The translations under genes were made by a program, and so were the position numbers. The notes below the pieces were generated by a model. That model saw only the letters and a program-made list of their open reading frames with translations. It did no database searches and had not been told where the DNA came from. A DNA stretch of 64,000 bases from Chelydra serpentina. Its lineage: Eukaryota > Chordata > Testudines > Chelydridae. Shown here piece after piece: positions 33,890 through 44,164 of this stretch; positions within the stretch are counted from its first letter, which is position 1; each line of letters opens with the position of its first letter. The stretch spans positions 33,702,001-33,766,000 of the forward strand of contig JBAIAC010000008.1 of assembly GCA_037349315.1 (NCBI GenBank). Reading direction: 5' to 3'.

Positions 33890-34559
33890 TCAGCCAGCCA
33901 AATACTTCAAATTTTTCTGTGATGACTCAAACTCTTTCATTAGGGTACAATATGACCTGAATAATTATTTAAACCATTTGTTTAGCAGTAGTGAAATTGC
34001 ATACCTGCTGCTTACTTCTCCTTGGGAGGCCTCACCAAGGCCTCAAAATACAATATTTTCTGAGGTCTGTGCAGGAGGGAGGCTAATTAAAAAGAGACTA
34101 TTTTGTTAGTACTGAATGTCTGCAATTATGAATAACTCTCTTGTTTCCATTTGTGAGATACTTTCAGAAATCTGATTCATGGAGATAATCTTCAGAACAG
34201 GATGACCTGACACTTCCCACACCTACAGAAGTTCTAGAGCTCACAGCCTGGTGCTATTCTTAGGAAAAAGTTGTGAAAAACTGGTTGAAATATGTTTTGT
34301 ACAGTGATATTATGTGAATGGAAAACTACAGGCCCAGATTCCTTAATTTATGACTTCATGGGGCTTGTTTGCCACTGTCCAAGACTTGACAACAGCCTGT
34401 TTTACTCCAATAAAGGGGTAAATATGCTTCTTGTCTCCTGAATGTGGAGACATAACTGTGGGAAAAACTGAGAGATGTGTTTTGTCATTATACTGTACAG
34501 GGTTTTCAGTTTCAGAATATAAATCTTTCCCTTCCTTCATTTTCTCTCTCACACTCAGA
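33890..34559. other. No recognisable feature
   Basis: AT-rich, no repeats recognised. Confidence 0.45.
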
Positions 34560-34833
34560 TAGGGCTGGATTTAGGGGCAGACAACTCAGGCGACTGCCTG
34601 GTCTGCTGGGCTTTGGGGTGCTGGACTTGGGGTGCTGTTTTTGTTGTTAGCGACAAAAGCGAAAATAGAATGTTTGAAGTAAAATGTTTCAGGTATTCCA
34701 TATGTGGATTCACTTTTCACTATTCTCCTAGAATGTTATGGACCTTTACAGAAACTCATGGAACCTTCCAGACTTTCTGAGAACTACATTTTTCTTGAAC
34801 TTCCTAGAAAGTTGTCGTTCATGCCCTTGCGGG

Positions 34834-34840
34834 TATATAA
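34834..34840 (+). promoter_or_regulatory. TATA box of hAT promoter
   Basis: GGGTATATAAGAGGCAG is a strong TATA context about 270 bases inside the hAT left end, upstream of a leader that contains no long ORF. Confidence 0.5.
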
Positions 34841-35475
34841 GAGGCAGGGTGTCGCCAGTCAGTCATTGAGATATAAGAATGAAGTGAAGTGAGAGCCCAG
34901 CTGCAATATTGTGAACCTTGTTTTATTGTGTAATTGTGAAAGTGTACTTGTGTTTTAAGACTTGAAGAGTGTAACTAGCAATGAATAAAGCACATATTTA
35001 ATGAGATACCAGAGATATTTATCGAATCCCTATCTACACAACAATGTAAGAGAAATACTGTTACTTCTTTTGCCATGCTGAACACTTTGGCCAGGTCTAC
35101 ACTAGGACTTTATGTCGAATTTATCAGCGTTAACTCGATTTAATCCCTCACCCGTCCACATTAGGAAGCAGTTTATTTCGACATTAAGGGTTCTTTGAAT
35201 CGATTTCGGTACTCCACCCTGACGAGGGGAGTAGCACCAAATTCGAAATGGGCATGTCGAATGCGAGGTACTGTGGACGGAATTCGACGCTAATAGCTCC
35301 GGGAGCTATCCCACAGTGCACCACTCGGTGGACGCTCAGGGAAGTATTGTGTACTCGGATGCTCTGACCTGCCACTCAGAGAAATCCCCGCGAAAATTTG
35401 AATGCTTTTTCCTCTGTGGCCATTTTGAATCCCATTGCCTCTTTGGACATAGTGGCGAGCTCAGCAGCACTGGCA

Positions 35476-38017
35476 ATGATGCAGAGCTCTACAGCGGTGG
35501 TTTCGATGCCATCACTGAATAGAAAGAGAGCTCCAACATGGAGTGATCGTGAGGTTTTGGATCTCATCGCTGTGTGGGGCGATGAATCAATCCTAGCCGA
35601 GCTCCGTTCAAAAAGACGGAATGCCAAAATTTACGAAAAGATTTCCCAGGCTATGACGGAGAGAGGGTACAGCCGGGATGCTACGCAGTGCTGCGTCAAA
35701 ATCAAGGAGCTACGTCAGGCGTACCAAAAGACCAAAGAGTCCAACGGACGCTCCGGCTCAGCGCCTCAGACTTGCCGATTTTACGAGGCACTGCACGCCA
35801 TGCTCGGTGGTGCGGCAACAACTACCCCGCCAGTATCCGTGGACACCGATGACGGGGTCCATTCTACGGACACATCGGAGGAGGTTTTCGCTGACGGCGA
35901 AGAAGAGGAAGGAGGGCAGGGGGACGAAGAAATCGAAAGTGGTCACCCTGGAGATTTCCCCGACAGCCAGGAACTATTCCTCACCCTGACTGCGCTGCCC
36001 TTCGAACACTCCCAAGCCAGCATTCCTGAACAGGAATCAGGAGAGGGATCATCAGGTCAGTGTGTTAGACATTTATTTTCAATACAATAGTTATGGTGTG
36101 ATAGCGCTCTGTAACTGTGGCTTCATTGGCCTTATGCGCTTCAGCTTTGAGTCGCTTTCCCGTGCAACTATTCGAAAAGTCTGTCAATATGTATGGGGAT
36201 AGAGGTGTAATCACCAGCAGAGATCTCAGAGAAGCTGTCTTGCAGGTACAGCGACAGTTTGTTTAGCACGTTCACTGGGAGAGCTGCCTTATTGTCTCCT
36301 CCATGGTAGGATACTTTCCCGCGCCATGCAAGCAGCAGGTACTCTGGTATCATTGCCTTGCATAGCATGGCAGCATACGGCCCCGGGGTTTGCTTGCATT
36401 GACGCAGCATGCAGATTTTCTCTGTCTCGGTAATCCTCATCAGAGTGATATCAGTCATGGGGTCCTGGTTCGAATGAGTGGTATAATTAGTATACTGCAT
36501 GCTTCCTTTTCCCCTTACAGACAGACACCCGGCTGTTTACGGTAACGCGTGGTGGTAGTGTGTCGGGAGCAAAACCAGTACCACATATCGGTGCGCGGGT
36601 AGGGACAGTCCCAGGGAGCGGCAACGCTAAACCGGGGATAGGATAGGTGAGCCGTTCATGCTGAGTGGTTCGCGGGCATTTTAGATTCCCTGGAGCAGCC
36701 ACGCGAAGGGGGGGGAAGGGTAGGCGAGCCATTCACGCTGAGCGGTTCGCGGGCATTTTTGGTTCCCTGGAGCAGCCACGCGGAGGGGGGGAAGGGTGGC
36801 CGAGCAGTTCATGCTGGGAGGTTCGCGGGCATTTTTGGTTCCCTGGAGCAGCCACGCGGAGGGGGGGGAAGGGTAGGCGAGCCGTTCATGCTGAGCGGTT
36901 CGCGGGCATTTTTGGTTCCCTGGAGCAGCCACGCGGAGGGGGGGGGAAGGGTAGGCGAGCCTTTCACGCTGAGCGGTTCGCGGGCATTTTTGGTTCCCTG
37001 GAGCAGCCACGCGGAGGGGGGGGAAGGGTAGGCGAGCCTTTCACGCTGAGCGGTTCGCGGGCATTTTTGGTTCCCTGGAGCAGCCACGCGGAGGGGGGGA
37101 AGGGTGGCCGAGCAGTTCATGCTGGGCGGTTCGCGGGCATTTTTGGTTCCCTGGAGCGGCAACGCGGACTGGGGGGTGGTTTAGGACAGCCGCCGTAGAT
37201 TATCGGTTTGGCCAGCAGCAGTTACTGCCCGCCGCCAGGAACACTGAGGGAGACATGGGAGTAGAGCACTGCTGTGAAGCAATCTCGCAGCAGTCCTAAG
37301 TCAGCACCTTACCATGGTTTTCAGACAGGTGATTTTCTGTGTACGGCAAGGCTTCTGGGATCCGTATACCGGGACCCCAGACACTCACTCAGCCTTAAGG
37401 CATAGTATTTGACCTTGTAGTACGTGTACATGTGATAGGCACTGTGTTTGGTCCTATTCACGGTGAAAGAGTATGGTCATTGTTCTTGAAAAAGTATCAT
37501 TCTGAGGAATTCACTCCCTTTCATTTATCCCACAGCTGTGAGTGTCTCCCGCCCAACCCGTGCTTCTCCCACCCATGGCCTAGTCCAGATAAGGCGGCGC
37601 AAAAAGAGAACCAGGGACGACATGTTCTCAGAATTAATGATGCTGTCACAGAGGGAGGCGGCACACCGCAGAGAGGACTTTGCACGGTACGAGCGAGCAG
37701 CCAGGGAACGGGAGCAGAGGGCTGAAGCGCGCGAGGACAGGTGGCGGCAGGAGGATCAGCAGGCGACCCAAACAATGCTGGGAATCATGAGGGAGCAAAC
37801 AGACACGCTCCGGCGCCTAGTGGATGTTCTCCAGGACAGGAGACATGAGGAAAGAGCACCTCTGTATGTTCTTTCAAGCCGCCCTCCCCCGCCACCAAGT
37901 CCAGTGGCTTCCTCCCCAAAAGTCACTAGGACAAGGGGAGCCAGGGTGCGTGGAAATACTCAATCCACCCCTGCAGACCGCTGCAGTAGTAGAAGGCTGT
38001 CATTCCCAAAACCTTAG
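35476..38017 (+). CDS. Harbinger Myb/SANT-like DNA-binding protein (two exons)
   Basis: Predicted exons 35476-36055 and 37536-38017 (353 codons). The donor is AG|GTCAG and the acceptor CCCACAG; the split codon (phase 1) keeps one frame, and no ORF crosses the intron otherwise. The start is the ATG at 35476, 26 codons inside a longer opening that has no earlier ATG. Residues 20-110 form the Myb/SANT-like trihelix domain (TWSDREVLDLIAVWGDE, then VKIKELRQAYQKTK). An acidic stretch follows (about 115-195). Exon 2 adds a basic patch (IRRRKKRTRDD) and an arginine/glutamate-rich coiled coil. In this superfamily the protein binds element ends and brings the transposase into the nucleus. A polyadenylation signal AATAAA lies at 38096-38101. 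Confidence 0.85.
36056..37535 (+). other. Predicted intron of the Myb/SANT gene
   Basis: GT...AG limits with a pyrimidine-rich 3' end (TTTCATTTATCCCACAG). It houses the 77-bp minisatellite. The intron is inferred from reading-frame continuity only. Confidence 0.7.
36625..37165. repeat. 77-bp G-rich minisatellite, seven copies
   Basis: The word GGTTCGCGGGCATTTT begins at 36667, 36744, 36820, 36897, 36975, 37052 and 37128, giving spacings of 77, 76, 77, 78, 77 and 76. Each unit carries a run of 6-9 G after CACGCGGA. The run-length differences shift the frame, which explains the long chance ORFs on both strands. Confidence 0.95.
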
Positions 38018-38787
38018 ACTTTTCCCTCCTCTCCATCCAGCAGCACCCCTGAGCACCTCCCTTCCCAGGTCCCATGTTAAGTTACTGTTCTGTTGAATAA
38101 ATCTGGTTTTTTGGTTCACCGATGTTTCCCTGAGTGTTTTAAATGGGACCGTTTGTATGTCTGGGTAGTGGTTAACATGTTTTGTAAGTGCAGATAATGG
38201 GAGCAGAAACGAGGGTGCACACAGGGTAACTGCTGAAGTGACAAGCACAGTACACATTGCATGCATTAAGCACACCTGTCCTTCGTTGTGCAGGTTTATA
38301 CGTTGTAAACATGGGGTTGGGGGTTGGGTGGTGCACTGTATGTTTGGGGAGGGTGGTCGCTGATCTTTTGCGGCTGACAGTAGCCTGCTGGATAGATCAA
38401 TGCACCGTGGGATCCGTAGGCGATAGTCACAACGTAAAAGGCACATAGACACCACCACACACACATGGGATTAGGAGAGGTTGATTGTCCCTTTAAGCAA
38501 GCGGAACACCTCTTGGCACTGCGCTTTGGGCAGGATCAAGAGCTTCCCCTTTGAAGGGAACTGTCCCCCAACCAAACCGCCCCCCAACCGCCGTATGCCT
38601 CCACGGTGATAATCATTACCCAATAAGAAGTACAGGAAAAGGTTCAAACAAAAAAATCTTTCCTTTACTGTGACTTTACAGCGTTGAACCAAGGAGGGGG
38701 AAGGGGGTTGGTAATGGGAGGATGGGCAACGGGACATGTGTAAAGGGACAGGGGAAGGTCCAGTATCTGTTTACGGAAGTGTAGCAG
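38018..38787. other. Intergenic region between convergent Harbinger genes
   Basis: Contains the plus-strand AATAAA (38096-38101). No polyadenylation signal for the minus-strand gene is obvious. No ORF is conserved-looking. Confidence 0.6.
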
Positions 38788-40071
38788 TCACTGGTTAACC
38801 CGCTCTGTCCGGAAGCGAGCTTTCAAAGCTTCCCGGATGCTCACCGCCTCCCGCTGTGATCTTCGAATGGCTCTGGTGTCTGGCTGAGCATAATCTGCTG
38901 CTAGTCGATTTGCCTCAACCTCCCAGCCCTGCATAAATGTCTCCCCCGTGATCTCGCAGAGATTGTGGAGCACACAGCACGCTGCAATCACAATGGGGAT
39001 ATTTTTAGGGCTGAGGTCGCAGCGAGTAAGTAAGCTTCGCCATCTTGCTTTGAGACGGCCAAAGGCACACTCCACCACCATTCTGCACTTGCTCAGGTGG
39101 TAATTAAAGAGCTCCTTTTCAGTGTCCAGGGCTCCCGTGTATGGCTTCATGAGCCATGGCATTAGCGGGTAGGCAGGGTCCCCCAGGATCACTGTTGGCA
39201 TCTCCACATCCCCAACAGTGATTTTGTGGTCGGGGAAATAAACCCCCTGTTGCAGGCGTCTAAACAGACCAGAGTTTTTGAAAATACGAGCATCATGAAC
39301 CTTGCCTGGCCACCCAACATTGATGTTCGTAAAACGTCCTTTGTGGTCCACTAGTGCTTGCAGAACCATAGAAAAATAGCCCTTTCGGTTAATATACTGG
39401 CCGCCCTGGTGCTCCGGTCCCAGGATAGGGATGTGTGTCCCATCTATGGCCCCACCGCAGTTTGGGAATCCCATTGCAGCGAAGCCATCTATGATCGCCT
39501 GCACGTCTCCCAGGGTCACTACTTTGTGGAACAGCAGGTCAACGATTGCACGGGCTACCTGCATCACAGCAACCCCCACGGTAGACTTGTCCACTCCAAA
39601 TTGGTTCGCTACTGACCGGTAGCTGTCAGGGGTTGCAAGCTTCCACAGGGCTATGGCCACTCGCTTCTGGATAGTGAGGGCAGCTCGCATCCGGGTGTCC
39701 TGGCGCTTCAGGGCAGGGGACAGCAACTCACAAAGTTCCATAAAAGTGCACTTACGCATCCGAAAGTTTCGCAGCCACTGGGACTCATCCCATACCTGCA
39801 GCACTATGCGGTCCCACCAGTCAGTGCTTGTTTCCCTTGCCCAGCATCGCCGTTCCACGGGATCAACATGACCCATTGCCACCATGATGTCTAGGGGCCG
39901 GGGTCCAGCGCTTTGCAAGAGATCAATGCCCCTTTCAGAGTTTAAGTACTCCCGGAGATTACGTTGTCTCCTCTCCCGATTTCTCTGCATCAGAGTCTGG
40001 AAAAGGTGCGCTATAAGGCGCGAGTTGTTGGCTATGGACAGGACAGCTGCGATAATCACGGAGGGCTCCAT
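38788..40071 (-). CDS. PIF/Harbinger DDE transposase (HARBI1-like)
   Basis: 427 codons from ATG at 40071 to the stop, uninterrupted. A longer opening to 40077 would need GTG, so the ATG is preferred. A helix-turn-helix-like segment (residues 133-170: IQKRVAIALWKLAT, VANQFGVDKSTVGVAV) precedes the DDE_Tnp_4 core. Catalytic candidates are D210 in GGAIDGTHIPI, D298 in LGDPAYPLM and E334 in MVVECAFGRLKARW; a further conserved D260 lies in KVHDARIF. The length fits an intact family member. It cuts and pastes at TWA sites, acting together with the convergent Myb/SANT protein, and is the plausible source of activity for the Harbinger MITEs in the window. Confidence 0.93.
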   Translation of the reverse strand: MEPSVIIAAVLSIANNSRLIAHLFQTLMQRNRERRQRNLREYLNSERGIDLLQSAGPRPLDIMVAMGHVDPVERRCWARETSTDWWDRIVLQVWDESQWLRNFRMRKCTFMELCELLSPALKRQDTRMRAALTIQKRVAIALWKLATPDSYRSVANQFGVDKSTVGVAVMQVARAIVDLLFHKVVTLGDVQAIIDGFAAMGFPNCGGAIDGTHIPILGPEHQGGQYINRKGYFSMVLQALVDHKGRFTNINVGWPGKVHDARIFKNSGLFRRLQQGVYFPDHKITVGDVEMPTVILGDPAYPLMPWLMKPYTGALDTEKELFNYHLSKCRMVVECAFGRLKARWRSLLTRCDLSPKNIPIVIAACCVLHNLCEITGETFMQGWEVEANRLAADYAQPDTRAIRRSQREAVSIREALKARFRTERVNQ

Positions 40072-40534
40072 GCTCACTGTCCAGTGGCGTCCGAGCTATC
40101 AGCCACAGGAAAAGGGCGCGAATTCATTCCCCGCCGGCGCTTTCACGTTGGGAAGGCGGAAGTGTGGGTCGAGTGACGAAATTTACGTATACCGACCCTT
40201 GACACAATTTCGTTCCCACAAGGCACTGGGGGCTACACCCAGAATTCCATTGGGCAGGCGGGACTGCGGGAACTGTGGGATAGCTACCCACAGTGCACCG
40301 CTTGCAATGTCGACGCTTGCCCCCCTACTGTGGACTCGGACATTCGAAAAAAGATCCCTGGTGTGGATTCGAACAATCGACCTGGAAATATCGGGTTCAC
40401 AAGTTCGGTTTTACAGAAATCGAACTAGTACCGTAGTGTAGACATACCCTTAGTGTTAGATGACTTTCCAGGACTGTGGAACACAGACTTTAGCTCTCTC
40501 TAATACTGTCTCTTTTCCCCCATAGAAAACAAAA

Positions 40535-41470
40535 GATGCCCCTGAAGAAGTCTTCAGGAGCTCAGCATAGGAGCAAAAAGCTCAACTGCAGTCTAGTTTG
40601 CAGCAAGGGGTAAATCTGATGGGAAAATATTTGAAACAGAACAACATAGACTGGGCTTTAGTCAGTAATGATTGTCCCAGGGCATAAGAAATTGAGGAGT
40701 GAAGCATAAATGATGGAAGTCCTATTACTAAGGAATTAGTAAATTTACCTGAAGTTAAGGAATGGAAATGTGAGGAAAATGTTGGAGAATCGTCCAGTTT
40801 TCTTGGTGGCGTAAAGGAAAGACGTAATAAAGAAGAATGTGGCTCACATGAAAAGGATAGTAATGACAAAAAAAAAACACACACACAAAAAAAACCTGGT
40901 TTACATGAAAAGGAGAGAAACAATGAAGAAGAACCAGCCTCCCATGATGACAAAAACAGCATTGAGAAAAATTGCACCCCACAAATTGATGCATCAGATC
41001 CTGCTTTATGGATGATGATCCTAAACTCTGCAGATATTGATCACACAATATTTGAATGGGCCGGGCAAAATCAAGGCTACGACGTTTCCAGTAAATGAGC
41101 AGAAGTGACACTTCTCAAAGTCACACTGTGAAAGGGTGCTTGAGAATAGTGAGAAACTGAATCAGCATTGGCACATTACTCGAAATCAACTGACAAAGTG
41201 TTCTGTTTTTGTTGCAAAATATTTGACAAGAATGCCAAATTGTTGTTTGCACTTTCTGGGTTACTGGCATAACTTAGCTGATGCTCTGTAGCAACATGAA
41301 AACTCACCCGGCCATTTTACGGCCTATTCCAAATGGTTGGAAGTTGAGACCAGACTCAAGCAGAATAAATGCAGATGCAGAAAACCAGCACATTATTAAT
41401 GTAGAAACACAGCACTGGAGGAATGTGCTCGCGTGTCTGACCTCAAAATGTCCATATTTCAAGCATGTAT
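40535..41470 (+). pseudogene. hAT transposase remnant with TTF-type zinc finger
   Basis: After a splice-acceptor-like TTTTCCCCCATAG (40509-40525) the frame starts MPLKKSSGAQHRSKK (ATG 40535), typical of ZMYM/TTF-type hAT proteins, and soon meets stops. Further pieces are DPALWMMILNS near 41000 and the zinc finger DKVFCFCCKIFDKNAKLL (about 41189-41242). Next comes HENSPGHFTAYSKW near 41297, then ENQHIINVETQHWRNVL. Several stops and frame changes separate them. The catalytic RNase H-like part and the dimerisation domain are absent. Confidence 0.75.
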
Positions 41471-41682
41471 TACACTGTGAGCCTCTAGCTGGACATACCT
41501 ATATTGCTGGAAATATCATTTCTTGAACTATGACTTTTTCTACATCTTGTGCATGTAGGCTGGAATTTATCCCTCTTAGTCTGGGAGTTCTCACTCCTTG
41601 CCTCACGGGTTTTATGATAATGAATTTTAACACTCAAGTATCTGTTTATATCTTTTAATATTGTATGCAGTGTTTTTGTTGC

Positions 41683-41800
41683 TGTGTTGGTCCCAGGGTA
41701 TGAGAGAGAAAAGGTGAGTGATGTAATATCTTTTATTGGACCAACTTCTGATGGTGAAATAGACAAGTTTTCGAGCTTACAGAGCTCTTCCTCAGGTCAG
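41683..41800 (-). mobile_element. Penelope-like element tail
   Basis: In reverse complement: CTGAGGAAGAGCTCTGTAAG, CTCGAAAACTTGTC, AGAAGTTGGTCCAATAAAAG and GGGACCAACACAGCAAC, the tail shared with copies at 32.2, 45.9, 47.1 and 55.1 kb. No coding part is attached. Confidence 0.7.
41760..41795 (-). ncRNA. Hammerhead ribozyme-like core in PLE tail
   Basis: Minus strand CTGAGGA (41795-41789), a 5-bp stem II (GAGCT with AGCTC) and GAAA (41772-41769): all invariant core bases are kept. Stem III is at most one or two pairs, so any activity would need a dimer or a context I cannot judge. Confidence 0.45.
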
Positions 41801-41805
41801 AAGTT

Positions 41806-42286
41806 TTGTGTGTGTGTGTGAAAGTATATAAGGGTTGTATGTGTATACATGTGTGTGCAAAGTGTGTAGGTATATCTGTGTTTGTGAGGTCTGTGGCTAT
41901 ATATAAGGGGTGTGTGTGTGTCTATGTGAACATGTGTGTAAGGATTGTGTGTGTATACTTGTGGGGGGGTATAAGGTGTGTGTGTCTATGTATATGTGTG
42001 TGTGTGTACATGTTGGGCGTGTGAGGGGATGTGGGGGATGTTTAAGGGGTGTGTATGGGCTGCGTGTGTGAAGGGTGTGGGGGGTATATAAGGTGTGGAT
42101 GTGAGGGAGTATAAGAGTGTGTGTGTGTGTAAGGGATGTGTGTGTGAAGGGGCTAAGAAGTGTATAAGGGCTGTGGTATACAGGCTGTGTATGAAGGGAT
42201 GTGGGTAGTATAAAGGGTGTATGTAAGGAAGTGTATAAAGGGTGTGTGTATGTGTATGGGATGTGTGTGTGAGGGGGTATGGGGTG
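41806..42286. repeat. GT-rich minisatellite-like tract
   Basis: Long degenerate runs of GTGTGT interspersed with ATAAGGGGTGTG-like units. Low complexity explains the apparent His/Thr-rich ORF on the minus strand. The tract resumes briefly at 44083 after the LTR insertion. Confidence 0.9.
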
Positions 42287-44082
42287 TGTGACAGGTTTAG
42301 TCACAGAGAGCCCCCTTGGGACTGTCACTTGATGTGCTGAAATTACCTCTGAGCCCATTTCCCCTGCCATCTTGTGACTCCAGAACCCTGCCTTGTTGAG
42401 CCAGACACAGTAGCCTGCTGCAACACAGACCCAGGGTCTGGTCCACGCCCCCAAAGCTGTAGATTTAACTGAAAACAGCTCAGCAGGTTACCTATCTCCA
42501 GAACCCAGACACCCAGTTCCCAATGGGATCCAAACCCCAAATAAATCCAAATAAAGCTTATACAGGGTAAATTCATAACTTGTCCACCCTCTATAACACT
42601 GATAGAGAGATATACACAGCTGTTTGCTCCCCCAGCTTTTAATCACTTACTTTGGGTTTATTAATAAACAAAAGTGATTTTATTAAGTATACCAAGTATG
42701 ATTTAAGTGGTTTCAAGTAATACCAGACTGAATAAGTAAATCACCAAGCAAAATAAAGCAAAAACACGTAAGGCTAGGCCTAATACTGTGACGGGGCAAG
42801 GCCAGAGGGCTATAGGAAAGTGGTAAGGAACCAGTATGTTAGCCCCAGGCTAAACAAATCCCTGATACCTTATGGCAGTTGCTCCAGGTTAATCAAGACA
42901 CCTGGGGCCAATTAAGAACTTTCCAGAAGGCAGGGAGGTTGATTGAGACACCTGCAGCCAATCAGGGGCTGTCTGAAACTAGTCAAAAGCCTCCCAGTGA
43001 GTCAGTGAGGGGCGCATGTCAGGAGCTGTGGAAGGAGGTTGCGTGTGAGGAGCTGGGAGCAAGAGGCACTAGGAGCTGAGAGTAAGAGGGTGTACTGCTG
43101 GAAGATCCTGTGGTGAGGATAAAGAAGGTGTTGGGAGGAGTCCATGGGGAAGTAGCCCAGGGAGTTGTAGCTGTCGTGCAGTTGTTCCAGGAGGCACTCT
43201 AAACAGCTGCAGTCCACAGGGCCCTGGGCTGGAACCCGGAGTAGAGGGTGGGCCCGGGTTCCCTCCAAACCTCCCAACTCCTGATCAAGCACAGGAGGAG
43301 TTGATCTAGACTGTGGGTTCTACCAGAGGGGAAGATCTCTGAGGCAAACAAAAAAATCTGCCAATAAGCGCAGGACCCACCGAGGTAGAGGAGGAACTTT
43401 GTCACATACATTAAGAAACTGATTACAAGTAATATCTCACCCTCAGAGATGTTCCAATAAGCTTCTTCCGCAGACTAGACTCCTTCCTAATCTGGGCCCA
43501 ATCCTTTCCCCTGGTATAGTCCTTGTTAATTCCAGCAGACATCTTAGGTGGTAAGCAGGGGTTTTCTCATGACGGGCAGCCCCTTTTGTCCTGCTCCACC
43601 CCCTTTTATAGCTTTGGCACAAGGCAGGAATCTTTTGTCTCTCTGGGTCCCCACCCCTCCTTCTAAATGGAAAAGTACCAGATTGAAGATGGATTTCGTC
43701 ATCAGGTGACATTGTCACATGTCACTGTAAGACCCCTAGTCTCCATTGTTCCTGGGTTGGCCCACACATACACAGGAAGGCTTGCATGTAAATAAACCAT
43801 TTACAACCAATTGTCCTAGTCAATGGGAGCCATCAAGATTCTAAACCACCATTAATGGCCCACACTTTGCATAATTACAATAGGACCCCAGAGTTATACT
43901 TCAGGTTTCTAGCTTCAGATACAAGAATGATACATACATACAAATAGGAGGAATATATTGAGTAGGTTATAACCTTTGTAATGATACCTTACAAGAGACC
44001 TTTTGCATAAAGCATATTCCAGTTACATCATATTCACACTCATAAGCATATTTCCATAAAACATATTGAGTGCAACGTCACA
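42287..44082 (-). repeat. Solo LTR with a second LTR nested inside
   Basis: TGTGACAGG ... CAACGTCACA, flanked by a perfect 5-bp duplication GGGTG (42282-42286 and 44083-44087). Orientation is inferred from similarity, in reverse, to the LTR at 27903 (AATGATACCTTACAAG block). Without the nested LTR it is about 1.18 kb. No internal retroviral genes remain. Confidence 0.85.
42787..43406. repeat. Solo LTR nested in the preceding LTR, 620 bp
   Basis: TGTGACGGGGCAAGGCC ... GGAACTTTGTCACA. The flanks read ATAC on the left and TAC or (A)TAC on the right, so a 3-4 bp duplication is likely but ambiguous. A related copy lies at 44165-44868. Confidence 0.8.
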
Positions 44083-44164
44083 GGGTGTATAAGGGGTGTT
44101 TGACTAATTTGGACTGTTTTGCTATCTGTATACCTGTGGCTAGGATTAAATCTCTCTACAGTTT

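Larger units (their letters stand above)
35089..40449. mobile_element. Autonomous PIF/Harbinger transposon, both genes open
   Basis: 5361 bp. Terminal repeats GGCCAGGTCTACACTA and, inverted, GGGTATGTCTACACTA (13 of 16 identical). Flanking trinucleotides TTT (35086-35088) and TTA (40450-40452) fit the TWA target with one change. It encodes the two proteins that define the superfamily, a Myb/SANT-like protein (plus) and a DDE transposase (minus), in convergent orientation. Neither ORF has a stop or frameshift and CpG content is high, both signs of a recent insertion. Confidence 0.92.
34560..41470 (+). mobile_element. hAT (Tip100/ZMYM-like) transposon split by Harbinger
   Basis: The left end begins TAGGGCTGGATTTAGG, a hAT-like terminus. 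A TATA-box promoter and 5' leader follow (34834-35085). The transposase remnant resumes after the Harbinger at 40450. No right terminus was found, so the 3' end is truncated or too diverged. The link between the two halves is inferred from the plus-strand order promoter, leader, splice-acceptor-like TTTTCCCCCATAG (40509-40525) and ATG. Confidence 0.6.

Noticed and set aside
36665..37198. Repetitive 177-codon ORF and mirrored minus-strand ORFs
   Set aside because: They are frames through the 77-bp minisatellite, whose variable G runs shift frame between units; no start or splice context supports a protein.
41806..42286. CRISPR-like or regular array
   Set aside because: Repeat units are irregular GT-rich words without conserved direct repeats and unique spacers; a eukaryotic low-complexity tract.
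41897..42454. 185-codon minus-strand ORF rich in His, Thr and Tyr
   Set aside because: It is the translation of the GT-rich low-complexity tract and the start of an LTR.
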